Position numbers and translations under genes: made by a program
Shown here: positions 53,133 through 61,843 of the stretch, piece by piece
How positions within the stretch are numbered: position 1 is the stretch's first letter
Layout of the letters: every line of letters starts with the position of its first letter
Assembly (NCBI RefSeq): GCF_024124765.2
Contig: NZ_JAMXSR020000002.1
Span: 3,616,001 to 3,680,000, forward strand
Length of the DNA stretch: 64,000 nt
Origin: Sphingomonas sp. H160509
GTDB taxonomy: Bacteria > Pseudomonadota > Alphaproteobacteria > Sphingomonadales > Sphingomonadaceae
Direction: 5' to 3'
The notes under the pieces: model-generated
Databases searched by the model: none
What the model was told of the DNA's origin: nothing
What the model saw: only the letters and a program-made list of their open reading frames with translations

Positions 53133-54421
53133 TGGCACCCGATCAGAAAACGCGCCTCAAGGCGATCATCGGTGGATCGACCGGCAACCTGGTCGAATGG
53201 TTCGACTGGTACGTCTATTCCGCCTTCACGCTGTATTTCGCGCCGCATTTCTTCCCGTCGACCGATCGCACCGCGCAGTTGCTCAGCACGGCGGCGGTCT
53301 TCGCGGTGGGCTTCCTGATGCGGCCGATCGGCGCGTGGATCATGGGCATCTATGCCGATCGCCACGGCCGCAAGGCGGGGCTGACGGTATCGGTCACGCT
53401 GATGTGCGCGGGCTCGCTCATCATCGCGTGCACGCCGGGATACGAGACGATCGGCGTCTTCGCACCGACGATGCTGGTGATCGCGCGGCTGATGCAGGGT
53501 CTGTCGGTCGGCGGCGAATATGGCGCGTCGGCGACATATCTGACCGAGATGGCGGGCAAGAACCGCCGCGGCTTCTTCTCGTCGTTCCAGTACGTCACGC
53601 TGATCTCGGGCCAGTTGCTCGCGATCTGCGTGCTGCTGATCCTGCAATCGACTATGAGCGAGGCGGCGCTCGATTCCTGGGGCTGGCGCATCCCGTTCGC
53701 GATCGGTGCCGTGCTCGCCGTGGTCGTGTTCTACATCCGTCGTGGCCTTGCCGAGACGCAGAGCTTCGAGAATGCCAAGGCCGATGCGGGCGACGGCAAG
53801 CCCAAGTCGGGCTTCATCCAGCTGATCACCAAGCATCCGCGCGAGACGATCACGGTGATGCTGCTGACCGCAGGTGGTACGCTCGCCTTCTACGCCTACT
53901 CGATCTACATGCAGAAGTTCCTGGTCAACACCAGCGGGTTCAGTCGCGAAGTGGCGAGCCAGATCAACGCCGCGACGCTGTTCGTGTTCATGTTGTTGCA
54001 GCCGATCGCGGGCGGGCTGTCGGACAAGATCGGGCGGAAACCGCTGATGGTCGGGTTCGGTATTGCCGGCGTGTTGTTCACCTATCCGATCTTCACCGCG
54101 CTGGAGACCGCGACCAACCCGATCTATGCCGGGTTGCTAGTGATGGCGGCGCTGGTGATCGTGACGGGCTACACGTCGATCAACGCGGTCGTGAAGGCGG
54201 AACTGTTCCCGGCGCACATCCGCGCGCTGGGCGTCGCCTTGCCCTATGCGCTGGCGAATACGTTGTTCGGCGGGACCGCCGAGTTCGTCGCGTTGAAGTT
54301 CAAGGGCGCGGGCTTCGAACGCGGCTTCTACTGGTATGTGACGGCGATGATCGCGGTGTCGCTGGTCGTGTACCTCCGCATGAAGGACACGCGGACGAAC
54401 AGTCAGATCGTCGAGGATTGA
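53132..54421 (+). CDS. MFS transporter (metabolite:H+ symporter type)
   Basis: 429 residues, 12 hydrophobic segments, uninterrupted. Signatures: GNLVEWFDWYVYSAFTLYF at the first helix, then MGIYADRHGRKAGLTVSVTL (loop 2-3) and GLSVGGEYGASATYL (helix 5). These match the KgtP/ShiA/ProP branch, which imports dicarboxylates, osmolytes or similar acids. Its substrate is not determined. It is translationally coupled to the M3 peptidase, so its substrate could be peptide-derived. Confidence 0.88.
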   Translation: MAPDQKTRLKAIIGGSTGNLVEWFDWYVYSAFTLYFAPHFFPSTDRTAQLLSTAAVFAVGFLMRPIGAWIMGIYADRHGRKAGLTVSVTLMCAGSLIIACTPGYETIGVFAPTMLVIARLMQGLSVGGEYGASATYLTEMAGKNRRGFFSSFQYVTLISGQLLAICVLLILQSTMSEAALDSWGWRIPFAIGAVLAVVVFYIRRGLAETQSFENAKADAGDGKPKSGFIQLITKHPRETITVMLLTAGGTLAFYAYSIYMQKFLVNTSGFSREVASQINAATLFVFMLLQPIAGGLSDKIGRKPLMVGFGIAGVLFTYPIFTALETATNPIYAGLLVMAALVIVTGYTSINAVVKAELFPAHIRALGVALPYALANTLFGGTAEFVALKFKGAGFERGFYWYVTAMIAVSLVVYLRMKDTRTNSQIVED

Positions 54422-54426
54422 GCCTC

Positions 54427-54541
54427 TGCTCCCTCTCCCCTGCGGGGGAGAGGGCTGGGGTGAGGGGGCTGTTCCAGGTGGTGTCCTGCTTGGCTGCCCC
54501 TCACCCCGACCCTCTCCCCCGGAGGGGAGAGGGAGCAGTTC
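54427..54541. repeat. Inverted pair of REP-like palindromes
   Basis: CTGCTCCCTCTCCCCTGCGG, then GGGGTGAGGGG, and about 25 bases later the same unit inverted (CCCCTCACCCC to GGGAGCAG). It lies between convergent genes (MFS transporter and histidine kinase) and could end transcription from both sides. Such extragenic palindromes are common in Sphingomonads and gamma-proteobacteria. Confidence 0.75.
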
Positions 54542-54543
54542 AG

Positions 54544-55890
54544 TTAGCGCGGCAGCTCGATGATGGCATCGAGCCCACCAGCCGCGCGGTTGACCAGCCG
54601 AATCTCGCCACCAGCCTCCCGCACGATCGCGCGCGCCAAGGCCAGGCCCAGGCCGATCCCTCCAGTCTCCCGGTTCCGCGAACTCTCCAGCCGCGTGAAC
54701 GCGTCGAACACGTCGCTCATCCGATCCTCCGGGATACCGGGTCCCTGATCCGCCACGATAATCCCAACGCAGCGCGGGTCAGCCTCGACCCGCACTTCCG
54801 CCGACACACCGTATTTGATCGCATTCTCGATCAAATTGCGCACCGCGCGGCGGATCAGCGAAGGGCGCAGATGCATCCGCAGCCGCTCCGTCTCGACGAA
54901 GCTGACGTCGCTGCCGATATCGCGGAAATCCTCGACAACCGCATCGACCAGCGCCGCTAGGTCGACGTCCGTCAGCGGTTCGCTTGGCCGCCCGAGCCGT
55001 GCCAGCGACAGGATGTCGTCGAGCGTCCGGTTCATCTCCGCCACCGTATCGATCATCCGCGCCCGATCGACATCGTCCTCGACCGACTCGATGCGCACTC
55101 GCAGCGCGGCCAGCGGCGTACGCAGGTCGTGGCCGATCGCGCCGAGCATCCGGTCCTTCTCGTCGAGCATCCCCGTCACGCGCAGCCTTAGCGCGTTGAA
55201 CGCCGCGATCAGGGCGACGACATCGTCGGGCCCATGCGGCGGCATCGGCGCACCCGGATCGCCCGGCCGAAAGCTCTCCGCCGCGCGCCGCAAATCCTGA
55301 AGCGGGCGCGAAATCCGTCGGACGATCCACAACACGGGCAGCAGTACGATGATGTACAGGATCGCGGTCTGCGTCAGCACCGCGAGCAACAACCGCCAGC
55401 CGGGCTGCGGCCAAGGCGCGGTGATCGCCAGCCATCCGCGTCCGGGCTGCTCGATCGCGATCAGCAGCGTCGCGCCCTGCCGATCGCCGCGCCGCAGCCC
55501 GTCGCGGCGATGCGCGTCGCTCGTCTCGTCGGTGGCGGGGCGAAGGCCGGTATCGATCCGCCCGACCGTCAGTCCAAGATCGGCGAATTGCCGGCGCAGT
55601 TCGGTGGCGACCTCGGGATGGCGCTCGAACATCGCTGGCGGGATCGGATTGGCCGGCAAGCGGCGTACGCGGCCGCGGTCGGGGCTCAGCGGGCGGCCGC
55701 CATGCGCCTCGCGGTCCAGCGCGTCGGCGATCCGGGTCGCGACCGGCCGCGTCGCTTGGGCCAGGCGGAACTCGGACCGATCGTGGAGGATCATGCCGAA
55801 ATTGATGACCTGTGCCACCAACAGCGCGAGCGCGATCAGCAATGCCATCTGGCCAGCGAGGCTGCGCGGCCAGGGCTTGAACCGCGTCAT
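54544..55890 (-). CDS. Sensor histidine kinase
   Basis: 448 residues. An N-terminal transmembrane helix (ALLIALALLVAQVINFGMIL), a periplasmic domain with no recognised fold, a second helix (LTQTAILYIIVLLPVLWIV), HAMP (FRPGDPGAPMPPHGPDD region), H box AIGHDLRTPLAALRVRIE, N box LIENAIKYG and G boxes VADQGPGIPEDRMSD and GIGLGLALARAIVREAGG. EnvZ-like HATPase order is complete. It is 10 bases from the response regulator, its partner. Confidence 0.92.
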   Translation of the reverse strand: MTRFKPWPRSLAGQMALLIALALLVAQVINFGMILHDRSEFRLAQATRPVATRIADALDREAHGGRPLSPDRGRVRRLPANPIPPAMFERHPEVATELRRQFADLGLTVGRIDTGLRPATDETSDAHRRDGLRRGDRQGATLLIAIEQPGRGWLAITAPWPQPGWRLLLAVLTQTAILYIIVLLPVLWIVRRISRPLQDLRRAAESFRPGDPGAPMPPHGPDDVVALIAAFNALRLRVTGMLDEKDRMLGAIGHDLRTPLAALRVRIESVEDDVDRARMIDTVAEMNRTLDDILSLARLGRPSEPLTDVDLAALVDAVVEDFRDIGSDVSFVETERLRMHLRPSLIRRAVRNLIENAIKYGVSAEVRVEADPRCVGIIVADQGPGIPEDRMSDVFDAFTRLESSRNRETGGIGLGLALARAIVREAGGEIRLVNRAAGGLDAIIELPR

Positions 55891-55900
55891 ACGGACCGGA

Positions 55901-56638
55901 TCACAGGCGCGTGACTTCGGCCGCCAACGTATACCCGCCGCCCCAGACCGTCTTGATCAACTCCGGCGTCTTCGCATCCGCCTCGATCTTGCGCCGCAAC
56001 CGGCTGATCTGGTTATCGATCGCGCGGTCGAACGCTGCCGCCTCGCGCCCTTGGGTCAGGTCGAGCAACTGGTCGCGGGTCAGCACCTGGCGCGGGCGCG
56101 TCACCAGCGCGAGCAGCAGGTTGTACTCGCCGGTCGACAGCGGCACCGAGACGCCCTCGCGGTCGATCAGCGCACGCTCGCCCGATTTCAGCACCCAACC
56201 GGCGAACCCGTAGGAGCTGCTCTCCGGCGCATGCTGCCGCGAACCGCCCGCGGTCGCGCGCCGCAGCACCACTTTCACGCGCGTCGCGAGTTCGCGCGGC
56301 GAGAACGGCTTCACGACATAATCGTCTGCGCCCATCTCGAGCCCGACGATCCGGTCGGTCTCTTCGGCGCGCGCGGTCAGAAGGATCACCGGCACGTCGC
56401 TGGTCGCGGCGATGTGGCGGCACAGCGACAGTCCGTCCTCTCCTGGCATCATGATGTCGAGTATGACGAGATCGATCGCATATGCCGTCAGCCGAGTCCG
56501 CGCCGCCTCCGCATCGCCCGCCTGCGTGACGCGAAACCCCTGTTTGGTGAGGTACACGGCCAGCGGCTCGCGGATCGAGCGCTCGTCGTCGACGAGCAGC
56601 AAATGCGGCATATCTCCCATCGGGGCAGTGTCTAGCAT
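55901..56638 (-). CDS. OmpR-family response regulator
   Basis: About 245 residues. Receiver with DDE at the start, phosphoacceptor in LVILDIMMPGEDGLSL, Lys in VVKPFSPREL; winged helix with VSVPLSTGEYNLLLALVTRP and RLRRKIEADAKTPELIKTVW. Partner of the kinase downstream. The start could be ATG 56638, 56620 or 56611; none has a clear ribosome-binding site. The physiological signal is unknown. Confidence 0.92.
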   Translation of the reverse strand: MLDTAPMGDMPHLLLVDDERSIREPLAVYLTKQGFRVTQAGDAEAARTRLTAYAIDLVILDIMMPGEDGLSLCRHIAATSDVPVILLTARAEETDRIVGLEMGADDYVVKPFSPRELATRVKVVLRRATAGGSRQHAPESSSYGFAGWVLKSGERALIDREGVSVPLSTGEYNLLLALVTRPRQVLTRDQLLDLTQGREAAAFDRAIDNQISRLRRKIEADAKTPELIKTVWGGGYTLAAEVTRL

Positions 56639-56688
56639 GGCGGCTGTCCAGGGGAAGCACCGACGCCCGATGCTTCCCCTCATCCAAT

Positions 56689-57192
56689 TTATTGAGCAGG
56701 TGCAGGTGCGGGCGGGGTTACGCCATCGCGGCGTTCGCGCCGGTCGACGTGGCGCATCTCGGCGGCGTTGGCGCGCTCGGTCGCGTCGATCGTGCCGTCG
56801 TGATTGGCGTCCATCCGGTCGAACCGCTTGAGCGCGCGTGCCTCGAACTCCTCGCGCGTCACGCTGCCGTCGCCGTTCGGGTCCATGCGGCGACCCATGC
56901 CGTCATGCTTGCGACCGCCCGGCGGCGGCACGGGGACGTCGCGACCGCTGGCAACCATCCGGTCATGCAACGCCTCGCGATAGGCGCGCATCTCGCCAGC
57001 CGTGATCCGGCCGTCATGATCGGTATCCATCTGCGCGAACCGCGCATCGGCCTGCGCGATCGCTTCCGCGCGCGTTGAAACGCGGTTGGCATCCTGACGC
57101 ATCGGCGGAGGTGGCGTGGCGGGCGTCTGCGCGCCAACGGCGGACGTAACCGCGCTGGCGGCGAGCATCAGGGTGAGAACGGTCTTGCGCAT
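56689..57192 (-). CDS. Secreted EF-hand calcium-binding protein
   Basis: 167 residues with a signal peptide (MRKTVLTLMLAASAVTSAVG) and four EF-hand-like loops, for example DTDHDGRITAGEM, DPNGDGSVTREEF and DANHDGTIDATER; some loops end in non-canonical residues. Ala/Pro-rich C terminus. Likely a periplasmic calcium-binding protein. GGAG lies 8 bases upstream of the ATG at 57192. It is 50 bases downstream of the two-component pair but a separate unit is possible. Confidence 0.88.
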   Translation of the reverse strand: MRKTVLTLMLAASAVTSAVGAQTPATPPPPMRQDANRVSTRAEAIAQADARFAQMDTDHDGRITAGEMRAYREALHDRMVASGRDVPVPPPGGRKHDGMGRRMDPNGDGSVTREEFEARALKRFDRMDANHDGTIDATERANAAEMRHVDRRERRDGVTPPAPAPAQ

Positions 57193-57306
57193 GTCGGTCT
57201 CCGGCGAAGTGGGACGAATTCCCATCGAATGACCTTCGTTCTAAACCCCGGTTGTCGCAGGGTTTTGCCGCCCCCTCCACCAATGTGTCGCAAGATATGT
57301 CAGTGG

Positions 57307-58083
57307 TCAGGCGAAGATCGCGACACTCTGCATCTGTTCGGCGACCGGCGTGCCGTCCGCGTTCCAGATCGCCATCTGCTGGCTTGAACTGCCGTCCTTC
57401 GTGTAATCGGTGGTCGCGCGGAGCAGCCACCAGCCCTCGCGCGTCACCGGCTGCGGCCCCAGGATATTGAGCAGCCACGTCATCGAACTGAGCGGGGCGG
57501 GGCCGCCGAGCAGCTTCAACGCGGCGGGTGGCAGGCAATCGGCGACCGCGATCAGTTCGACCATCGGATCGAGCCCGTCACGCTCGGCGAGCCGCACCCA
57601 GCGCAACCATTCCGCCGGCCCGACGCTGTCGTCGCGGCGGTCGAGCAAGTCGAAGTTCCGCGAGAATGCCACCGCACTGTGGCCACGGAACGTCTGCGTC
57701 TCCGGCCCGGGCATCGGAAAGTCGGGCGCGCTGCCGCTCTGGTGATCGACTCGCGACGCGACCGCGCCCATGAACACGAAGGTCGCGCGCAGCCCAAGCC
57801 CGGCCTCGCTCTCGACATCCGCCTGGACGAACGCGGCGTTGCGCCCGCGCCGCAACCGGGTCGCGCGGATGACGATATCGCCCGACAGTGGCCCGATGAA
57901 CGACACCTGCGCGGATCGCAGCGGCGGCAGGTCGACGTCCGACTTCTGCGCGGCATGCAGCGCGAGCGCGGCGGAGAAGCCGCCGTACGCAGTGCGGCCC
58001 TGCAACCAATTCTCGGGTACCGTCCCGCGCCAGCCGCCGTCGATCGGCTCGAGCGCGTCGATCGCCTGTTTGAGTCTCGTCAT
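57307..58083 (-). CDS. Acyl-CoA thioesterase (TesB-like hot-dog)
   Basis: 258 residues with PENWLQGRTAYGGFSAALAL at the N terminus (YGG turn of hot-dog fold), RSAQVSFIGPLSGDIVIRAT, VFMGAV and LRATTDYTKDGSSSQQMAIW. This matches the thioesterase family of TesB-like two-domain proteins. It overlaps the acyl-CoA synthetase gene (ATGA); together they may release and reactivate fatty acids or a related acyl chain. Confidence 0.85.
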   Translation of the reverse strand: MTRLKQAIDALEPIDGGWRGTVPENWLQGRTAYGGFSAALALHAAQKSDVDLPPLRSAQVSFIGPLSGDIVIRATRLRRGRNAAFVQADVESEAGLGLRATFVFMGAVASRVDHQSGSAPDFPMPGPETQTFRGHSAVAFSRNFDLLDRRDDSVGPAEWLRWVRLAERDGLDPMVELIAVADCLPPAALKLLGGPAPLSSMTWLLNILGPQPVTREGWWLLRATTDYTKDGSSSQQMAIWNADGTPVAEQMQSVAIFA

Positions 58084-59675
58084 GCGGCCGCTCCCGCGAG
58101 CCGGTCGCGGAGTTCGCGCTTGAGGACTTTTCCGATCGCGCTGCGGGGCAGTTCGTCGGCTATATGAAGGGCGGACAGCCGTTGGGTCTTCCCGAGTTGG
58201 CCGTTCGCCCAGGCCAGGATGGAGGCGGCATCCTCGATTGCATCGGCCCGCGGGACGTAGAAGCCTACCGGCGTCTCACCCCATGCCTCGGATGACACGC
58301 CGATAACCGCGCAATCCGCGACTGCCGGGTGCCGCGCCAATACCGCCTCCAGGTCCGATGGATAGATATTGAAGCCGCCCGAGATGATGAGGTCCTTCTT
58401 CCGGTCCATCAGCGTCAGGAAACCGTCCTCGTCGAACCGTCCGACGTCGCCGTGGCGGATGTAGCGGTTGCCCTCTGCGTCATGCCATTCGGCGTCGCGC
58501 GTCGCCTCTGATCGGCCGTGATAGCCGTTCATCATCGCCGGGCTGCGGCCGACGACTTCGCCCATCTCGCCGGGCGCGACTTCGTTGCCGTCATCGTCAA
58601 TCAGGCGAATCTCGTGGCCGGGCATCGGCTGGCCGACGGTGTGAAGCTTGGTCGGGTTGGCGGTTGCGTTGAGCGCGCAACTCGCGCCGCCCTCGGTCAT
58701 CCCGTAGAACTCGACGAGCACCCCCGGCCAGCGTGCGACGACGTCGGCCTTCAGTGCGGCGGAGAAGGGTGCGCTGGTGCTGGTCTTGAAGCGGAACGTC
58801 GACAGGTCGAAGCTGTCGAAATCGGGCAGCGCCATGATCCGCTGATACTGCACCGGGACCAGCATCGTGTGCGTCGCGCGGTATCGCCGCGCGAGTTCGA
58901 GATAGGCGCGCGCATCGAACTTCCCCATCAGCACGACGGTACCGCCCCAGCCGAGCGTCGGCAGGAAGCTGACGAGCGTTGTGTTCGAATAGAGTGGCGT
59001 CGCAATCATCGTCACCGCGGTGTCGAACCCCGCCGCCGTGTTGCGGGAGACATGCGCCCAGCGCATCGCGTGGCTCTGGACGATACCCTTGGGCGTACCG
59101 GTCGTGCCCGAGGAGTAGATGATGTTGAACGGGTCTTCGGGGGCGATCGCGACGGGGGTTGGCTTGGCTTGGGAAGGAGCAAGCCAATCTGCAAAAGCCT
59201 GAAAAGAGTGTTCTCCCGCGAAGGCGGGAGCCCAGTCTGGGCTCCCGCCTTCGCGGGAGAACAAGATGGGGCGGGCTGAAAGCGTTTGCTCCTCTAACGC
59301 CCGCGCATTCTCCAAATCGAGAAACACCACCGGCGCCCCGCTATCCGCTATCATCGCCGCAATCGCAGCCGCCGTCGCGGACGGCGCGATCGGCGTCGCG
59401 ACGCACCCCGCGCGTACCGCACCAAGGAATACCGCCGCATAGTCCGTCGTCGGCGCCGCGACGATCGCCACCGCGCTCCCCGGCGCGACCCCATCGCGCT
59501 GCAACGCCGCCGCGACCCGGTCCATCACCGCGTCAAGCGTCCGATGGTCGATGCTACCCCGCGCGTCGGCAACGGCAGTCCGATCACCGCGTTCCACCGC
59601 GTGCGCACGGATCAAATCGGGCAGGGTGGCAAAGCCCGTGGCGAGCATGTCTGCAGCGGTCGTCATGCGACGCAT
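58080..59675 (-). CDS. AMP-dependent acyl-CoA synthetase
   Basis: 531 residues, ANL superfamily. Motifs: FNIIYSSGTTGTPKGIVQSH (A3), FYGMTEGG (A5), YIRHGDVGRFDEDGFLTLMD (A7) and RSAIGKVLKRELRDRL (A10 with catalytic Lys). Function: activates a carboxylic acid, probably a fatty acid, to acyl-CoA. Residues about 133-150 (ILFSREGGSPDWAPAFAGEH) are encoded by the palindromic repeat at 59210-59262 and are absent from typical members. ATG 59666 (MTTAADM) is an alternative start. Confidence 0.9.
   Translation of the reverse strand: MRRMTTAADMLATGFATLPDLIRAHAVERGDRTAVADARGSIDHRTLDAVMDRVAAALQRDGVAPGSAVAIVAAPTTDYAAVFLGAVRAGCVATPIAPSATAAAIAAMIADSGAPVVFLDLENARALEEQTLSARPILFSREGGSPDWAPAFAGEHSFQAFADWLAPSQAKPTPVAIAPEDPFNIIYSSGTTGTPKGIVQSHAMRWAHVSRNTAAGFDTAVTMIATPLYSNTTLVSFLPTLGWGGTVVLMGKFDARAYLELARRYRATHTMLVPVQYQRIMALPDFDSFDLSTFRFKTSTSAPFSAALKADVVARWPGVLVEFYGMTEGGASCALNATANPTKLHTVGQPMPGHEIRLIDDDGNEVAPGEMGEVVGRSPAMMNGYHGRSEATRDAEWHDAEGNRYIRHGDVGRFDEDGFLTLMDRKKDLIISGGFNIYPSDLEAVLARHPAVADCAVIGVSSEAWGETPVGFYVPRADAIEDAASILAWANGQLGKTQRLSALHIADELPRSAIGKVLKRELRDRLAGAAA
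59210..59262. repeat. 53-bp near-perfect palindrome inside a coding sequence
   Basis: Two 26-base arms, TTCTCCCGCGAAGGCGGGAG and onward, mirrored around a single T. It resembles palindromic repeats scattered in Sphingomonad intergenic regions, but here it is in frame within the acyl-CoA synthetase gene and adds about 17 residues. Confidence 0.85.
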
Positions 59676-59740
59676 CGCTAGGCGAACGCGTCCGGCAATG
59701 CCATACGGTATATTCGAAAACCGATGTCGAGGAGACGCTC

Positions 59741-60355
59741 TTGCTGTTCTACGATAGCGCCTTGCCCGCGCCCAACCCGCGCCGCGTCCGCATCTTCCTC
59801 GCCGAAAAGCATGTCCGCGTGCCGATGGCCCAAATCTCGATTCCCAAGGCCGAGCACAAGGCGGAGCCGTTTCTCGCGGTCAATCCACTCGGCCAGACGC
59901 CCGCGCTCACGTTCGACGATGGCCGCGTGCTGACCGAGAGCGTCGCGATTTGTCGTTACTTCGAGATCCTCCATCCCGACCCGCCGATGTTCGGCCACGG
60001 CGCGCACAACATCGCCGAGATCGACATGTGGACGCGGCGGATCGAACTGCGGCTGATGACGCCGTTGTCGATGGTCTGGCTACACACGCATCCCTGGACC
60101 GCACGGATCGTCCAGCCGCAATATACCGAGTATGGCGAGAGCCAGCGCCCGCGCGTGCTCGCCGCGATGGCGGAGTTCGACCGCGCGCTCGCCGGTCGCG
60201 ACTGGCTAGATGGTGAGCGCTACACGATCGCCGATATCGTCCTGCTCACGACGATCGACTTCGCCAAGTTCGTCGGCGTCGCGATGCCCGACGATCTCGA
60301 ACATCTGAGGGCATGGCATGCCCGTGCTTCCGCCCGACCGAGTGCCCAAGCGTAA
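59741..60355 (+). CDS. Glutathione S-transferase
   Basis: 204 residues. Thioredoxin-like N domain: LLFYDSALPAPNPRRVRIFL, VNPLGQTPALTFDDGRVLTE (cis-Pro), SVAICRYFEILHP; C domain helical with FDRALAGRDWLDGERYTIAD (N-capping box). Start TTG 59741 is chosen because GAGGAG lies about 7 bases upstream and no ATG is near. It is divergent from the acyl-CoA synthetase. Confidence 0.88.
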   Translation: MLFYDSALPAPNPRRVRIFLAEKHVRVPMAQISIPKAEHKAEPFLAVNPLGQTPALTFDDGRVLTESVAICRYFEILHPDPPMFGHGAHNIAEIDMWTRRIELRLMTPLSMVWLHTHPWTARIVQPQYTEYGESQRPRVLAAMAEFDRALAGRDWLDGERYTIADIVLLTTIDFAKFVGVAMPDDLEHLRAWHARASARPSAQA

Positions 60356-60448
60356 CCGGCACAGTTAACCAACTCGTTTCACACGATAGAAGTCCTTCCT
60401 CGGCTATCTCCGGCGCGGGACAGACCGCGCCCGCAGGGGAGAAACCGA

Positions 60449-61180
60449 GTGCACAAGCTGATCGTCGTTGCGGCATTGTGCGCGCTACCCACCGCCATAG
60501 CCGCGCAGGACGCGCCGACGGATGCGGCGATCGTCGTGCCAGCGCATACCGAGATGGTATTGCGCCTGGACGAGGAGATCGCGTCGGATCGCGCACGCGT
60601 CGGGCAAACCGTCGCTGTATCGGTCGCGCGGGACGTGATTGTCGATGGCGCGGTGTTGATCCCGCGTGGGGCTCCCGGCGTCGGCGCGGTCACCTTCAGG
60701 ACCGGCAAGGGCGCGTTCGGCAAATCCGGCAAGCTCGATATCGAACTGCGCTCGGTCGAAGTCGCTGGCCGCAGCGTGCCCGTCGTTGGTCGCTATCACG
60801 CCGCCGGTGATGGCCGGACCGGCGAGACGATCGGCACGATCATCGTCGGCGGTGTCGTCGCGGGTGCGTTCGTCACCGGGCACAACGCCGTGTTCGAGGA
60901 AGGGCGCCAGTTCACCGCGTTCACCGGCGAGGCGACCCGGATCGCGCGTCCAGCGATACGGATGGCCAGGTACGCACCGCCGATCCCGCCCGCTGCCGCG
61001 TCGTTCGCGCGAGGTCCGGCCCTGGTGTCGCCATCCTACGCGACCGTGGCCTATAGTCCACCGGCCGCGATGGCCGTGCCACCAGCCTACGTAGCCGACG
61101 GCAGTTTCGCTGAAAAATTGGCTGCCGCCCAACCCGTCCGCGGTGGCGATCCGCGGCTGGGGTGGACGATCAGCGACTAA
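60449..61180 (+). CDS. Secreted protein of unknown function
   Basis: 243 residues from GTG 60449, with a signal peptide (MHKLIVVAALCALPTAIAAQ). The middle has RARVGQTVAVSVARDVIVDG and LIPRGAPGVGAVTFRTGKGA, a beta-rich domain of the kind in VirB10/TrbI-like and other envelope proteins, followed by Gly-rich TIIVGGVVAGAFVTGHN (a possible membrane pass) and a Pro/Ala-rich end. Not recognised. GGGGAG is 6-9 bases upstream. Confidence 0.75.
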   Translation: MHKLIVVAALCALPTAIAAQDAPTDAAIVVPAHTEMVLRLDEEIASDRARVGQTVAVSVARDVIVDGAVLIPRGAPGVGAVTFRTGKGAFGKSGKLDIELRSVEVAGRSVPVVGRYHAAGDGRTGETIGTIIVGGVVAGAFVTGHNAVFEEGRQFTAFTGEATRIARPAIRMARYAPPIPPAAASFARGPALVSPSYATVAYSPPAAMAVPPAYVADGSFAEKLAAAQPVRGGDPRLGWTISD

Positions 61181-61186
61181 CGTCCG

Positions 61187-61378
61187 GCCTGCACCGCCGT
61201 CTGCCCGAGCAGCGGATTCTTCGCTTCGTCGGCGCTGGGCTTGATGCTGTCGTCGATTGCCTTGCCCTCTCGTACGCGGCGATCGCCGCCGGCGGAGCCG
61301 CAATCGCCTCGATCGTGAGGTCGGGCCCGGCTTCTTCTAGAAGCAGTGGGATCTCGTCGCGTTTGGCGGGGACCAATT
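61187..61378 (-). pseudogene. Possible small gene or remnant
   Basis: Leftward frame of about 64 residues, AKRDEIPLLLEEAGPDLTIE then EGKAIDDSIKPSADEAKNPL and LGQTAVQAGR, the two parts in different frames joined by one missing G in GAGAGGG near 61286. A stop codon lies just before its first TTG. It may be a small gene with one indel or a decayed gene end. Convergent with the secreted protein gene. Confidence 0.3.
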
Positions 61379-61830
61379 AAATAAGTCAGTCTTCGGAATG
61401 CTCCAGCGATTGTGTTGCGTGGGAGGCGAGGCAGGGGCCGTGGCGGGCAAGCTGGACGTCACGAGGGATTCCATCCCTGGCGGGAGCGATAAGGAAAATA
61501 CGCTTTGCAACGTCGCGAATCTATGCGAGGGGAGCCGCATACCCGGTATTCAGATTGCCCGGACGCTCCGCTCCACTGACGACGCGGAGACGAGCCCGGC
61601 CACGACGTTGGAGAGGGGATAAGGCGGAAGAGCGACCCAAACGAGGACGCATCTTCCGCCGTCCTTCTCACGAAACACTGGTAACGCCTTCAAACCCATA
61701 ACACATTGCGTCGCAGCGGTAATGTCGCTCGTCATCCACACGCCGTTGGCTCGTCGCAGGTCGGCCAGGAATACAGCTTTAGCTTGTCTGGTACGCCTCA
61801 ATTGACCTAGCCTAAGGCCTGTTTAGATTT
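61379..61830. other. Intergenic region without a confident gene
   Basis: About 450 bases. A leftward frame at 61550-61801 (MRRTRQAKAVFLADLRRANG) has no family, no good ribosome-binding site and uneven codon use. Inverted GC-rich elements are scattered. I see no tRNA or promoter that stands out. Confidence 0.4.
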
Positions 61831-61843
61831 CGAGGTATTGCCG

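Noticed and set aside
51882..53138. 418-codon minus-strand frame
   Set aside because: Exact antisense of the M3 peptidase gene, which has a clear HExxH site and conserved blocks.
53197..54960. 587-codon plus-strand frame overlapping the MFS gene
   Set aside because: It is the +2 frame of the MFS gene with Arg/Asp-rich sequence and runs into the histidine kinase; no conserved motif.
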